Assembly (NCBI RefSeq): GCF_000802225.1
Contig: NZ_JTDI01000002.1
Span: forward strand, 144,501 to 208,500
Direction of reading: 5' to 3'
DNA: 64,000 nucleotides
From: Novosphingobium malaysiense
GTDB lineage: Bacteria > Pseudomonadota > Alphaproteobacteria > Sphingomonadales > Sphingomonadaceae
Shown: positions 55,355 to 63,460 of the stretch, piece after piece
Position numbering within the stretch: position 1 is the first letter of the stretch
How the letters are laid out: each line of letters opens with the position of its first letter
The notes under the pieces: generated by a model
The model's input: only the letters and a program-made list of their open reading frames with translations
Databases searched by the model: none
What the model was told of the DNA's origin: nothing
Translations under genes and position numbers: made by a program

Positions 55355-56164
55355 GTGACAGCGCATCGCATCGTCTTCGCCAATGAAAAGGGCGGTACCG
55401 GTAAGTCCACCACCGCCGTGCATGTCGCCATTGCACTTGCCTACCAGGGCGCAAATGTTGCCGCGATCGACCTCGATCCGCGCCAGCGGACGCTGTTCCG
55501 CTACCTCGAGAACCGCGTCGAAACCGAACGCCGTCGCGAGATTGCACTGCCCGGTGCGCGCTTTGCGGTCTACGACGGTGACGACATTACCGAACTCGAC
55601 GATCTCGCGGAGCAGATCGCGGAGGGCTACGATTTCCTGATCTTCGATACGCCGGGCCGTGACGATCCCTTCGCGCGCCATGTCGCGACGACTGCCGATA
55701 CTCTGGTGACGCCGCTCAACGACAGCTTTGTGGACTTCGACCTGATCGGCCAGGTCGAGGGCGAAACCTTCAAGGTCAAGAAGCTCTCGTTCTATGCCGA
55801 ACTCATGTGGGAAACGCGCAAGAAACGCGGCATGAAAACCCTCGAGGAAGGCCGCCGCGACCTCGACTGGGTCGTGGTGCGCAACCGTGTGCAGCACGTC
55901 GAGGCGCGCAACATGCGTCGTCTCGAAGGTGCCCTCAAGGAACTGTCCAAGCGCGTCGGCTTCCGGGTGGCCAGCGGCCTGTCCGAACGCGTCATCTATC
56001 GCGAGCTGTTTCCGTCGGGGCTGACGCTGCTCGACAAGGGCTTTCTGGGCGAACTCGGCACCAGCCATCTCGTGGCGCGGCAGGAACTGCGCAGCCTCGT
56101 GGCCGGGCTCAACCTGCCGATGCCGTCGCGCGGGCAGCAGGATCTTGCGCTCGCGGCGCAATAG
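55355..56164 (+). CDS. mipZ: Division-plane positioning ATPase MipZ
   Basis: A 269-residue ParA-type ATPase. The N-terminus HRIVFANEKGGTGKSTTAVHVAIAL carries a deviant Walker A motif (Lys12 and Lys17). IDLDPRQRTLFRYLENR, FLIFDTPGRDDPFARHVA, and PLNDSFVDFDLIGQV are typical of alphaproteobacterial MipZ, which forms a polar gradient through ParB and keeps FtsZ at midcell. The start is GTG at 55355, giving the usual N-terminal length. It begins a run with the J-domain gene, nine bases downstream. Confidence 0.93.
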   Translation: MTAHRIVFANEKGGTGKSTTAVHVAIALAYQGANVAAIDLDPRQRTLFRYLENRVETERRREIALPGARFAVYDGDDITELDDLAEQIAEGYDFLIFDTPGRDDPFARHVATTADTLVTPLNDSFVDFDLIGQVEGETFKVKKLSFYAELMWETRKKRGMKTLEEGRRDLDWVVVRNRVQHVEARNMRRLEGALKELSKRVGFRVASGLSERVIYRELFPSGLTLLDKGFLGELGTSHLVARQELRSLVAGLNLPMPSRGQQDLALAAQ

Positions 56165-56173
56165 GATCGGGCG

Positions 56174-56464
56174 GTGGTCAAGCTGCTCTGGCTGATAGCG
56201 TTGGCGTGCATCGCCTGGCGCTTGTTTACCGGGCGCTGGCCCTGGCAAAAGAAGCTGCGGGTGCGACAATCCTTCGCACTTGCCCACGCCCGCGAGGTGC
56301 TTGGCTTGCCTGACGGCGCCAGCCGCAGGGACATTCTCGAGGCGCATCGCCGCCGCATTGCCGCTGTCCATCCCGACCGCGGCGGCAGCAGCGATCAGGT
56401 CCACGAAGCGAATGCTGCGCGGGACCTGCTGCTGGCAGAACTGCCTGCGGAAACCCCATCCTGA
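56174..56464 (+). CDS. Membrane-anchored J-domain protein
   Basis: A 96-residue protein with an N-terminal transmembrane helix (LLWLIALACIAWRLF) and a C-terminal J-domain with the essential HPD motif (His66-Pro67-Asp68 in AAVHPDRGG). It resembles small DnaJ-like proteins such as Pam18/TIM14-type co-chaperones that recruit Hsp70 (DnaK) at the membrane. It starts with GTG at 56174. Nine bases follow mipZ and seven precede the phosphohexomutase start, so the three are probably one operon. Confidence 0.86.
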   Translation: MVKLLWLIALACIAWRLFTGRWPWQKKLRVRQSFALAHAREVLGLPDGASRRDILEAHRRRIAAVHPDRGGSSDQVHEANAARDLLLAELPAETPS

Positions 56465-56471
56465 GGCGGGC

Positions 56472-57866
56472 GTGGGCGTAGGCCATCGTTTCGAGCCGAC
56501 GATCCTGCGCGAATACGATATTCGCGGCGTGGTCGGCGAGACACTGGACGGGCAGGATGCCTATGCCGTCGGCCGCTCCTTCGCCACCGTGCTGCGGCGC
56601 AGTGGCGGATGCCGGATAGTCGTGGGCTATGACGGCCGGCTCAGTTCGCCCATGCTGGAAGCGGCCGTCGTCGAAGGGATCATCGCGAGCGGGATCGATG
56701 TCGTTCGCATCGGTCTTGCGGCCACGCCGATGCTCTATTTTGCCGAAGCGTCCCAACCGGATGTTCACGGCGGTATCCAGATTACCGGAAGCCACAATCC
56801 TCGCGATCACAACGGTTTCAAGTTCGTGCTGGGCGGAAAGCCCTTCTTCGGAGCCGACATCCGGCATCTTGGAGACCTGGCGGCGGCCGGAGACTGGGAT
56901 GCGGGGACAGGTGGCTGCGAGGCGCGCAACGTTCTGGAGGCCTACGTCGAACGCCTGCTGCAAGGTCTTTCCGGAATACCTGCCGATGCGCTGACGGGTT
57001 TGCGGGTCGGCTGGGATGCGGGCAACGGCGCAGCCGGACCGGCAGTGGAACGTCTGACGTCCCGGCTCCCGGGCGAGCACCATCTCCTGTTCACGGAAGT
57101 CGATGGAAACTTTCCCAACCACCACCCCGATCCCACCATCGCCGCGAATCTCGCGGACCTTCGCGCGCTCGTCGCGAAGGAGAAGCTCGATTTCGGGGTG
57201 GCATTCGACGGCGATGCCGATCGGATCGGCGCCGTCGACGGCACCGGCTGCATCATCTGGGGTGACCAGTTGCTGGCGATCTTTGCCGAGGACCTGCTGC
57301 GGCGCGTCCCGGGAGCGACTGTGGTTGCCGACGTGAAGGCTTCCCGCCTGGCGTTCGACGCCATCGCACGGTTCGGCGGCCATCCGATGATGTGGAAGTC
57401 CGGGCACTCGCTGATCAAGGCCAAGATGCTCGAGATCGGGGCGCCGCTCGGCGGGGAAATGAGCGGCCACGTATTCTTCGCCGACGATTACTTCGGCTTC
57501 GACGACGGTCTCTACGCTGCTGTGCGGCTGATGGCGGCGACGGTCCGTCTGGGTTCATCCCTGACGGATATGCGCGCGGCGATGCCCGCTACGTTCAATA
57601 CGCCCGAACTGCGCTTTCACGTGGACGAAGACCGCAAGTTTGCAGCGATCGAAGAGGTGCGAGAGCGGCTCGCCGGAGACGGTGCCGACTTCGTCGACAT
57701 CGACGGGGTTCGCGTTAACACCGAGGACGGCTGGTGGCTGCTGCGAGCATCCAACACGCAGGACGTGCTCACCGCCCGCGCCGAAAGCGACACCGATGAC
57801 GGATTGCAGAGACTGGTGCGGCAGATCGATGCGCAACTGGCCCTGTCGGGACTTTCGCGCGGCTAG
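56472..57866 (+). CDS. Phosphomannomutase/phosphoglucomutase
   Basis: A 464-residue alpha-D-phosphohexomutase of the AlgC type that interconverts 6-phospho- and 1-phospho-hexoses for sugar-nucleotide and surface-polysaccharide synthesis. The phosphoserine is Ser107 in QITGSHNPRDHNGFK. The Mg site is DGDADR (Asp246, Asp248, Asp250). The sugar-binding loop is GEMSGHVFF. EPTILREYDIRGVVGE is a typical start. The GTG at 56472 with GAGG upstream gives the family length. It overlaps the convergent MgtC-family gene by four bases. Confidence 0.92.
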   Translation: MGVGHRFEPTILREYDIRGVVGETLDGQDAYAVGRSFATVLRRSGGCRIVVGYDGRLSSPMLEAAVVEGIIASGIDVVRIGLAATPMLYFAEASQPDVHGGIQITGSHNPRDHNGFKFVLGGKPFFGADIRHLGDLAAAGDWDAGTGGCEARNVLEAYVERLLQGLSGIPADALTGLRVGWDAGNGAAGPAVERLTSRLPGEHHLLFTEVDGNFPNHHPDPTIAANLADLRALVAKEKLDFGVAFDGDADRIGAVDGTGCIIWGDQLLAIFAEDLLRRVPGATVVADVKASRLAFDAIARFGGHPMMWKSGHSLIKAKMLEIGAPLGGEMSGHVFFADDYFGFDDGLYAAVRLMAATVRLGSSLTDMRAAMPATFNTPELRFHVDEDRKFAAIEEVRERLAGDGADFVDIDGVRVNTEDGWWLLRASNTQDVLTARAESDTDDGLQRLVRQIDAQLALSGLSRG

Positions 57867-59137
57867 AATATCACCACCAGCGCACCGGCGATGACGGCCA
57901 TCGCGCTGGCGACGAGGGGCAGGGCCCCGTGTTTGCCCTTTGTCCATCCTCCCACGCTGGCCGACACGAATGCCTTGAACAGCGTGTTGAGCGTCACCGA
58001 AAACGCCAGAACCAGTGCCGCGGTGGTTTGCGGCAGCGTGTCCGTCGGCAGGTTGCCCATGGTGATGATCGTCGAATCGACGTCGACGGTGCCGGATACG
58101 GCAAGGACGAGGGCGAGCTCGCGGTCGCCGAAGTGCTGCAGCACCCAGCGTGCAGCGACGGTGAGTGCCATGACCAGCGCAGTCAGCAGGAAGGCCGGTG
58201 CAAGGTCGAAGGGATTGCGCATCGGCACTTCCTCCTCCTGCGTGCCCGATGGCCCGCGCGGCACCTTGCGCAGATACCAACCGGCGATGACCAGGCTGAC
58301 CAGCATTCCGGGTAGTATCAGCCGGATCAGCGGGAGGAGGGCAAAGGGAGCCAGCGCCGCGGTCAGCACGGCGACGCGCAGGTACATGACCACGGAGGCG
58401 GCGGAGATGCCGGTTGCGAGGATCGGCGTGCCCTCCGTTCCGTCACGCATTCGCGTCGCCAGCGAGGCGGTGACGGCGGTGGAGGACACCATGGATCCGG
58501 CCGCAGCCGTCGCGATGACCGCGCGCGTAGGTCCAAGCATGCGCGCGGCGAAATAGCCCGCGAACGAGAAACCCGAGACAAGCACTACGACCATCCACAG
58601 CTTGCGGGGATTCCACGCGTCATAGGGGCCGTACGGCTGGTCGGGCAGCAGCGGCAGGATCACGAGCGCAATCAGGGCGAAGCGCGCGATGGAAATCATC
58701 TCCTTCTCGGAGAGGTGGCGGACCCAGCGATGAAGCTGCGCGCGCATGGCCAGTATCAGCACCATGACCACGACAATCGTCGTCCCGGTCAGCCGCTCTC
58801 CGATGCCGACCAGAAAGCCGCTGGCCAGCGTCAGCAGCGCAACGACGCCGGAGGTTCCGTCGATTCGGCCGCTCAACCGGGAGGTGCGTTCGTAGCCGAG
58901 CAGTACGAGGAGCATGACCGCAACAAGCAGGCCGGTGGCCGGGCCGCGCGCCTCATCGAACAGTATCCCTGCAATCCCGCCGGCGAGGCCCATGAGCGCG
59001 AAAGTGCGAAAGCCGGCAAAGCGCGATCCCGCGGCCTGTTCACGCAGCACCCAGCCGCGTTGCAGGCCCACCAGGAGGCCGAGCGCGAGTGCCATCGCGA
59101 TATTGATCAGGTGGGAATAGCCGGGAAGTGCGGTCAT
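57863..59137 (-). CDS. MgtC/SapB-DUF4010 family membrane protein
   Basis: A 424-residue polytopic membrane protein. The N-terminal third matches MgtC/SapB (LINIAMALALGLLVGLQRGW, GFRTFALMGLAGGIAGIL), and the C-terminal two-thirds is the DUF4010 domain (ILPLLPDQPYGPYDAWNPRKLWMVVVLVSGFSFAGYFAARMLG, AGSMVSSTAVTASLATRM). About 12 hydrophobic segments are visible. The function of this two-domain family is not established; MgtC domains have been linked to magnesium stress. It is divergent from the helicase gene. Confidence 0.87.
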   Translation of the reverse strand: MTALPGYSHLINIAMALALGLLVGLQRGWVLREQAAGSRFAGFRTFALMGLAGGIAGILFDEARGPATGLLVAVMLLVLLGYERTSRLSGRIDGTSGVVALLTLASGFLVGIGERLTGTTIVVVMVLILAMRAQLHRWVRHLSEKEMISIARFALIALVILPLLPDQPYGPYDAWNPRKLWMVVVLVSGFSFAGYFAARMLGPTRAVIATAAAGSMVSSTAVTASLATRMRDGTEGTPILATGISAASVVMYLRVAVLTAALAPFALLPLIRLILPGMLVSLVIAGWYLRKVPRGPSGTQEEEVPMRNPFDLAPAFLLTALVMALTVAARWVLQHFGDRELALVLAVSGTVDVDSTIITMGNLPTDTLPQTTAALVLAFSVTLNTLFKAFVSASVGGWTKGKHGALPLVASAMAVIAGALVVIF

Positions 59138-59274
59138 CGGGATGCTGTTTGCTGTGGTTGCCGGCGCTCATCGGACAAGATGGGCACGTTCGCAAGGGAC
59201 CGCCTTTCGTGAAGGCCGTTTATATGCTCCACGCATTCCATGATGCGGCACTCCAGATCTGCAGGCAGGCGCCC

Positions 59275-61743
59275 ATGACCGAAGCGGGCAAGGTTCCGCC
59301 CGAGATCGGCGCGTGGTTCGATGCGCGCAGCTGGCGCGTGCGCAGGCATCAGGCGCAGATGCTCGCCGCTGCCGATGCCGGCAAGCACGCCCTCCTCGTC
59401 GCGGATACGGGTGCAGGCAAGACCCTGGCCGGGTTCCTGCCGACGCTGGCTGCATTCTCCCCCAGCCGCCTTGGCAAAGATCCGGTGCCTGAAGGGTTGC
59501 ACACCCTCTATGTCTCGCCATTGAAGGCCCTTGCGCACGACGTGCAGCGCAACCTGATTGCGCCGATCGAGGAAATCGGGCTGCCCATCCGGGTCGAGGC
59601 GCGCAGCGGGGATACCCCTTCCGATCGCAAGGCGAGGCAACGCGCCAGGCCGCCGCACGTGCTGCTCACCACGCCGGAATCCCTGTCGCTGCTGCTCAGC
59701 TACCCGGAGGCGCCCCAAATGTTCGGCCGCCTGCAGCGTGTCGTGATCGACGAGGTCCATGCCTTCGCCACCGGCAAGCGCGGCGACCTGCTGGCGCTTT
59801 CCCTGAGCCGGCTTCAGGCGCTCAGTCCGGGCCTGCAGCGCGTCGCGCTTTCGGCCACGCTGGCCGATCCCGATGCCTATCGTGGCTGGCTCGCGCCATG
59901 GGGGGACATCGACAGCGTAGCTCTGGTCGAGGGCGAGCCCGGAGCCGACCCGCAACTCGATATCCTGCTGCCGCAGGAAGAGCGCATCCCGTGGAGTGGC
60001 CACGCGGCGACATGGGCGATCCCGCAACTGATCGAACAGATCAGGGCGCACCGCACGACGCTTGTCTTCACCAACACGCGGTTTCTTGCCGAATACATCT
60101 TCCAGGAACTGTGGGATGCCAACGAGGGCAACCTGCCCATCGGCATCCACCACGGCTCGCTTTCGAAGGAAGCACGCCGAAAAGTGGAAGGCGCGATGGC
60201 GCGCGGCGAGTTGCGGGCGTTGGTCTGTACTGCCAGTCTCGATCTCGGCATCGATTGGGGGGACATCGATCTCGTCGTGCAGATGGGCGCGCCCAAGGGA
60301 TCCTCGCGCCTCCTGCAGCGGATCGGGCGCGCCAACCACCGGCTGGACTGCCCTAGCGAGGCGCTGCTGGTACCGGGAAACCGCTTCGAATTTCTCGAAG
60401 CCTTTGCCGCCCAGCAGGCGGTGCGAGAAGGCCAGCGCGATGGTGAGACGTTCCGGCCGGGAGGGCTCGACGTGCTGGCACAGCATGTCATGGCTGCCGC
60501 CTGCGCAGGCCCCTTCCGCGAGGCGGAACTGTTGTCACAGGTGCGGTCATCGCTGGCGTATGCCTGGGTCGACGAAGCCGTTTTCGCGCGTGTGCTCGAT
60601 TTTGTCGCGACAGGCGGTTACGCGCTGCGTTCCTACGATCGCTTTCGCCGGATCGTGCGCGAAAAGGACGGCTCCTGGCGCTTGACACATCCGGAGCATG
60701 CCGCGCGACATCGGCTCAATGCCGGCATCATCGTCGATGCCGAGATGCTGGACGTGCGCTTTCGCAACGGCCGCTCGCTGGGCAAGGTCGAGGAAGGCTT
60801 CGGTGCCAGTCTGGAACCGGGCGATACGTTTCGCTTCGCCGGCATGGATCTGGAGGTGGAATCGCTCAAGGACCTGGAATTGATTGTCAGGGCCGCCAAG
60901 CGTTCGGCGACGATCCCGAGCTACATGGGACAGCGCATGCCGATCTCCACGCATCTGGCCGACCGGGTGCGCGAGATGCTTTCCGACCGGGCGGGCTGGG
61001 CGCGCTTTCCCGATGACGTGCGTGAATGGCTGGAAGTGCAGGATTGGCGTTCGCACCTGCCGGCGCCCGGACGGCTGCTGGTCGAGAGCTTCCCTCACCG
61101 CGATCTCGCCTACACGAGTTACTACACGTTCGAGGGTTGGCCGGCGAACCAGTCGCTGGGCATGCTGATCACGCGGCGGATGGAGGAAAGAGGGCTCGGC
61201 CCGCTCGGTTTTGTCGCAACCGACTACACGCTTGTGGTCTGGGCGCTCAAGCCGGTGGACGATCCCGCCGCGCTGCTTTCGCCCGATATTCTCACGCATG
61301 AGTTCGTCGACTGGGTGCAGCAGAGCTACCTGCTGCGTCGTGCCTTTCGCGAAGTGGCGGTGATTTCCGGTCTCGTCGAGCGGCAACAGCCCGGCAAGCG
61401 CAAGTCGGGACGGCAGGTGACGTTCTCCACCGACCTCATCTACGACGTTTTGCGCAAGTACGAGCCCGATCACCTGTTGATAGAAGCCGCCTGGGCCGAT
61501 GCCCGCGCACGCATGACCGACGTGGCGCGGATCGGCGATCTCCTGGACCGGGCCGCCCGGGAAATCGATCATGTACGGCTGGAACGGATCAGTCCGCTAT
61601 CCGTGCCGGCGCTGTCGATGATCGGGCGTGAAAGCCTCCCCTCCGGTGCCGCAGACGACGACTTGCTGGCCGAGGCGGAAAGCCTCGCCTCGATGGCGAT
61701 GCGTCTCGATCCGGCGGACAGTGACGAAAGGGAGGGGGATTAG
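59275..61743 (+). CDS. Ligase-associated-type DEXH-box helicase (Lhr-like)
   Basis: A DNA helicase of about 822 residues. Motif I is LLVADTGAGKTLAGFLP (about 41-57), motif II VIDEVHAF (about 159), motif III ALSATLAD, then the second RecA domain with SLDLGIDWGDIDLVVQMG and LQRIGRANHRLD, followed by the Lhr-type winged-helix and C-terminal region. In many proteobacteria this type is encoded beside an ATP-dependent DNA ligase, exonuclease and PdeM phosphoesterase; none lies within the visible flank. ATG at 59275 gives the usual start; ATG at 59224 with GAAGG upstream is an alternative. Confidence 0.92.
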   Translation: MTEAGKVPPEIGAWFDARSWRVRRHQAQMLAAADAGKHALLVADTGAGKTLAGFLPTLAAFSPSRLGKDPVPEGLHTLYVSPLKALAHDVQRNLIAPIEEIGLPIRVEARSGDTPSDRKARQRARPPHVLLTTPESLSLLLSYPEAPQMFGRLQRVVIDEVHAFATGKRGDLLALSLSRLQALSPGLQRVALSATLADPDAYRGWLAPWGDIDSVALVEGEPGADPQLDILLPQEERIPWSGHAATWAIPQLIEQIRAHRTTLVFTNTRFLAEYIFQELWDANEGNLPIGIHHGSLSKEARRKVEGAMARGELRALVCTASLDLGIDWGDIDLVVQMGAPKGSSRLLQRIGRANHRLDCPSEALLVPGNRFEFLEAFAAQQAVREGQRDGETFRPGGLDVLAQHVMAAACAGPFREAELLSQVRSSLAYAWVDEAVFARVLDFVATGGYALRSYDRFRRIVREKDGSWRLTHPEHAARHRLNAGIIVDAEMLDVRFRNGRSLGKVEEGFGASLEPGDTFRFAGMDLEVESLKDLELIVRAAKRSATIPSYMGQRMPISTHLADRVREMLSDRAGWARFPDDVREWLEVQDWRSHLPAPGRLLVESFPHRDLAYTSYYTFEGWPANQSLGMLITRRMEERGLGPLGFVATDYTLVVWALKPVDDPAALLSPDILTHEFVDWVQQSYLLRRAFREVAVISGLVERQQPGKRKSGRQVTFSTDLIYDVLRKYEPDHLLIEAAWADARARMTDVARIGDLLDRAAREIDHVRLERISPLSVPALSMIGRESLPSGAADDDLLAEAESLASMAMRLDPADSDEREGD

Positions 61744-61764
61744 GCATTCGGATAACCGGTCCCG

Positions 61765-62193
61765 TCACTTCCCGAAATCACGATGCCTTTCGTTCCCTAC
61801 GAATCCGAAGCGAGTCACGCCCGCAGCCTTGATGGTGTTCAGGACGCGCGCGGCCAGTGCATAGCTGGTATCGGCATCCGGTTCGAACTGCAGTTCCGGC
61901 TCGATCGGCATTCGCGTTGTCTGGTGGAGCAGGCCGGCGAGTTGCGCGGCCGTGATCGCCGTTCCGTTCCACTCGATCGTGCCGTTCGCGGTAAGAACGA
62001 TCTTGTTCTTCAGCTGATCGGGATGGACGGGACCGGGCTTGCCCTGGACGGGCAGGTCGATATCGATGCTGTTGGTCGCTGCCGGTATCGTGATCACGAA
62101 CATGATCAGCAGCACTAGCATCACGTCGATGAGCGGCGTCGTGTTGATGGCGGCGATGGGGCTTGTGGACGGGGTGGACGCGGCAGAATGCAT
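61765..62193 (-). CDS. exbD: ExbD/TolR-family biopolymer transport protein (third copy)
   Basis: A 142-residue protein with one N-terminal membrane helix bearing the essential Asp in NTTPLIDVMLVLLIMFVIT, and a periplasmic domain ending FGFVGNERHRDFGK. It transmits proton-motive force with ExbB to TonB. It is closely similar to the ExbD encoded at 62346, including the same ending, so a tandem duplication is likely. ATG at 62193 has GAGG at correct spacing; 62199 is possible. A terminator separates it from the upstream copy. Confidence 0.93.
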   Translation of the reverse strand: MHSAASTPSTSPIAAINTTPLIDVMLVLLIMFVITIPAATNSIDIDLPVQGKPGPVHPDQLKNKIVLTANGTIEWNGTAITAAQLAGLLHQTTRMPIEPELQFEPDADTSYALAARVLNTIKAAGVTRFGFVGNERHRDFGK

Positions 62194-62281
62194 GAGCATG
62201 TCCTCTCTGACTGCTCCGCGCCTGTCCTATCCTTAGTGCCGGCGGGCCGATTTGCCAATCCGGTCCCGCATCGGGCGACAA

Positions 62282-62309
62282 AAAAGGGGCGGATTGCTCC
62301 GCCCCTTTT
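62282..62309. terminator. Rho-independent terminator between two exbD genes
   Basis: AAAAGGGGCGGA (62282-62293) and TCCGCCCCTTTT (62298-62309) form a perfect 12-pair stem with a four-base loop TTGC, and the A/T ends give a T-tract on both strands. It stops or reduces transcription after the second exbD, so the third copy would need read-through or its own promoter. Confidence 0.85.
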
Positions 62310-62345
62310 GGGTTCGACCTGCGAGAGGTCTGATGCTTGTCCCGT

Positions 62346-62780
62346 CTACTTGCCGAATTCGGCGAACTGCTCGTTGCCGACGAACCCGAACTTCGAGACT
62401 TTCGAGGCCTTGATGATCTGCAGCACCTGGGCCGAAAGGTCGTAGCTGGCGTTCGGCTCGGGCTGGAACTGCAACTCGGGCTCGGGGTCCATGCGGGTCG
62501 TGGCCTGCAGGGTGTCGAGCAGCCGAGCGCCGTCGATCTGCGTGCCGTTCCACAGGATCTCGTTGTTGACCGTGAGCACGACCTTGTTCTTGACCGGATC
62601 GATCGGCGGGGGCGTGTCCGTCGGAGGGGTCGCCACCGGCAGGTCGATGTCGATCGAGTGAGTCGCAACCGGGATCGTGATGATGAACATGATGAGGAGA
62701 ACGAGCATGACGTCGATCAACGGCGTCGTGTTCATCTCCATCATCGGCGAGCCATCGTCCTTGCCGCCTGACATTGCCAT
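62346..62780 (-). CDS. exbD: ExbD/TolR-family biopolymer transport protein (second copy)
   Basis: A 144-residue ExbD with MEMNTTPLIDVMLVLLIMFIITIPVATHSIDIDLP (membrane helix with catalytic Asp) and a Pro/Thr-rich link (TPPTDTPPPIDP) before the periplasmic domain ending FGFVGNEQFAEFGK. AGGAG lies nine bases upstream of the ATG. It follows the first exbD by 29 bp and is probably in the same operon. Confidence 0.95.
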   Translation of the reverse strand: MAMSGGKDDGSPMMEMNTTPLIDVMLVLLIMFIITIPVATHSIDIDLPVATPPTDTPPPIDPVKNKVVLTVNNEILWNGTQIDGARLLDTLQATTRMDPEPELQFQPEPNASYDLSAQVLQIIKASKVSKFGFVGNEQFAEFGK

Positions 62781-62809
62781 GGAAAGTTACTCCTGTTCCT
62801 GCCTGAACG

Positions 62810-63343
62810 TCACGCGTTCGGATCGATCGGGTTGGTGATGAAGCCAACCGTCGGATAGCCCGAAATCTGGACGTTGTAGATCGCGCCGGCGACGCACCGC
62901 CACGGAGCGTTGACGTCGCCGCGGATGTGCACCTGCGGGATCAACTCCGGGCTGTTCATCAGGGCCTCGGGGCCGCCTGCGCGCTTCACGATCGCGTCCA
63001 GACGCTTGAAGGCCTTGTCGCGCAGTTCTTCTGCAGTGACCGGCGTGATATTGTTGAAGTAGATGCGGCATTCGCCGTTGCGCGACGCGCCGGCATAGCC
63101 TGGCTCGCCAGCACTGCGTCCGGCCTCGTCGGTGGTCGAGACGGTGAGAAGGAGGTTTTCGACCTTGTCCTTCGATTCAACGGCCACGATGACCGGGATG
63201 TGCAGCTTTTCGATCGTCTGGATCGCGACAGGAACCGCGATAAGGAAGATGATCAGCAGCACCAACATGACGTCGACGAGCGGCGTCGTGTTGATGTCGG
63301 ACATCGGTGTTTCAGCACCGCCTCCGCCCGTGGATATCGCCAT
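62810..63343 (-). CDS. exbD: ExbD/TolR-family biopolymer transport protein (first copy, divergent)
   Basis: A 177-residue ExbD, longer than its two neighbours. The membrane helix and Asp are in SDINTTPLVDVMLVLLIIFLIAVP. The periplasmic domain contains an added region with a cysteine in NGECRIYFNNITPV and another in APWRCVAGAIYNVQ, which are absent from the other copies. AGGAT precedes the ATG by six bases. It is the first gene after exbB. Confidence 0.93.
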   Translation of the reverse strand: MAISTGGGGAETPMSDINTTPLVDVMLVLLIIFLIAVPVAIQTIEKLHIPVIVAVESKDKVENLLLTVSTTDEAGRSAGEPGYAGASRNGECRIYFNNITPVTAEELRDKAFKRLDAIVKRAGGPEALMNSPELIPQVHIRGDVNAPWRCVAGAIYNVQISGYPTVGFITNPIDPNA

Positions 63344-63422
63344 AGTCTTATCCTAATTCTTGCGTTGCCTTGGGGATGGCGGCGGGTTGCATGCATTGAA
63401 CCGCCGCCGACCCCTTGCGGGA

Positions 63423-63447
63423 GCGGAACCGGGCGGGCCGGTTCCGC
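63423..63447 (-). promoter_or_regulatory. Stem-loop between exbB and the first exbD
   Basis: GCGGAACCGG (63423-63432) and CCGGTTCCGC (63438-63447) form a 10-pair stem with a five-base loop just after the exbB stop. There is no T-run on the minus strand, so I read it as an RNA-processing or attenuation hairpin rather than a full terminator. Confidence 0.5.
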
Positions 63448-63460
63448 AAGCCCGTGCTCC

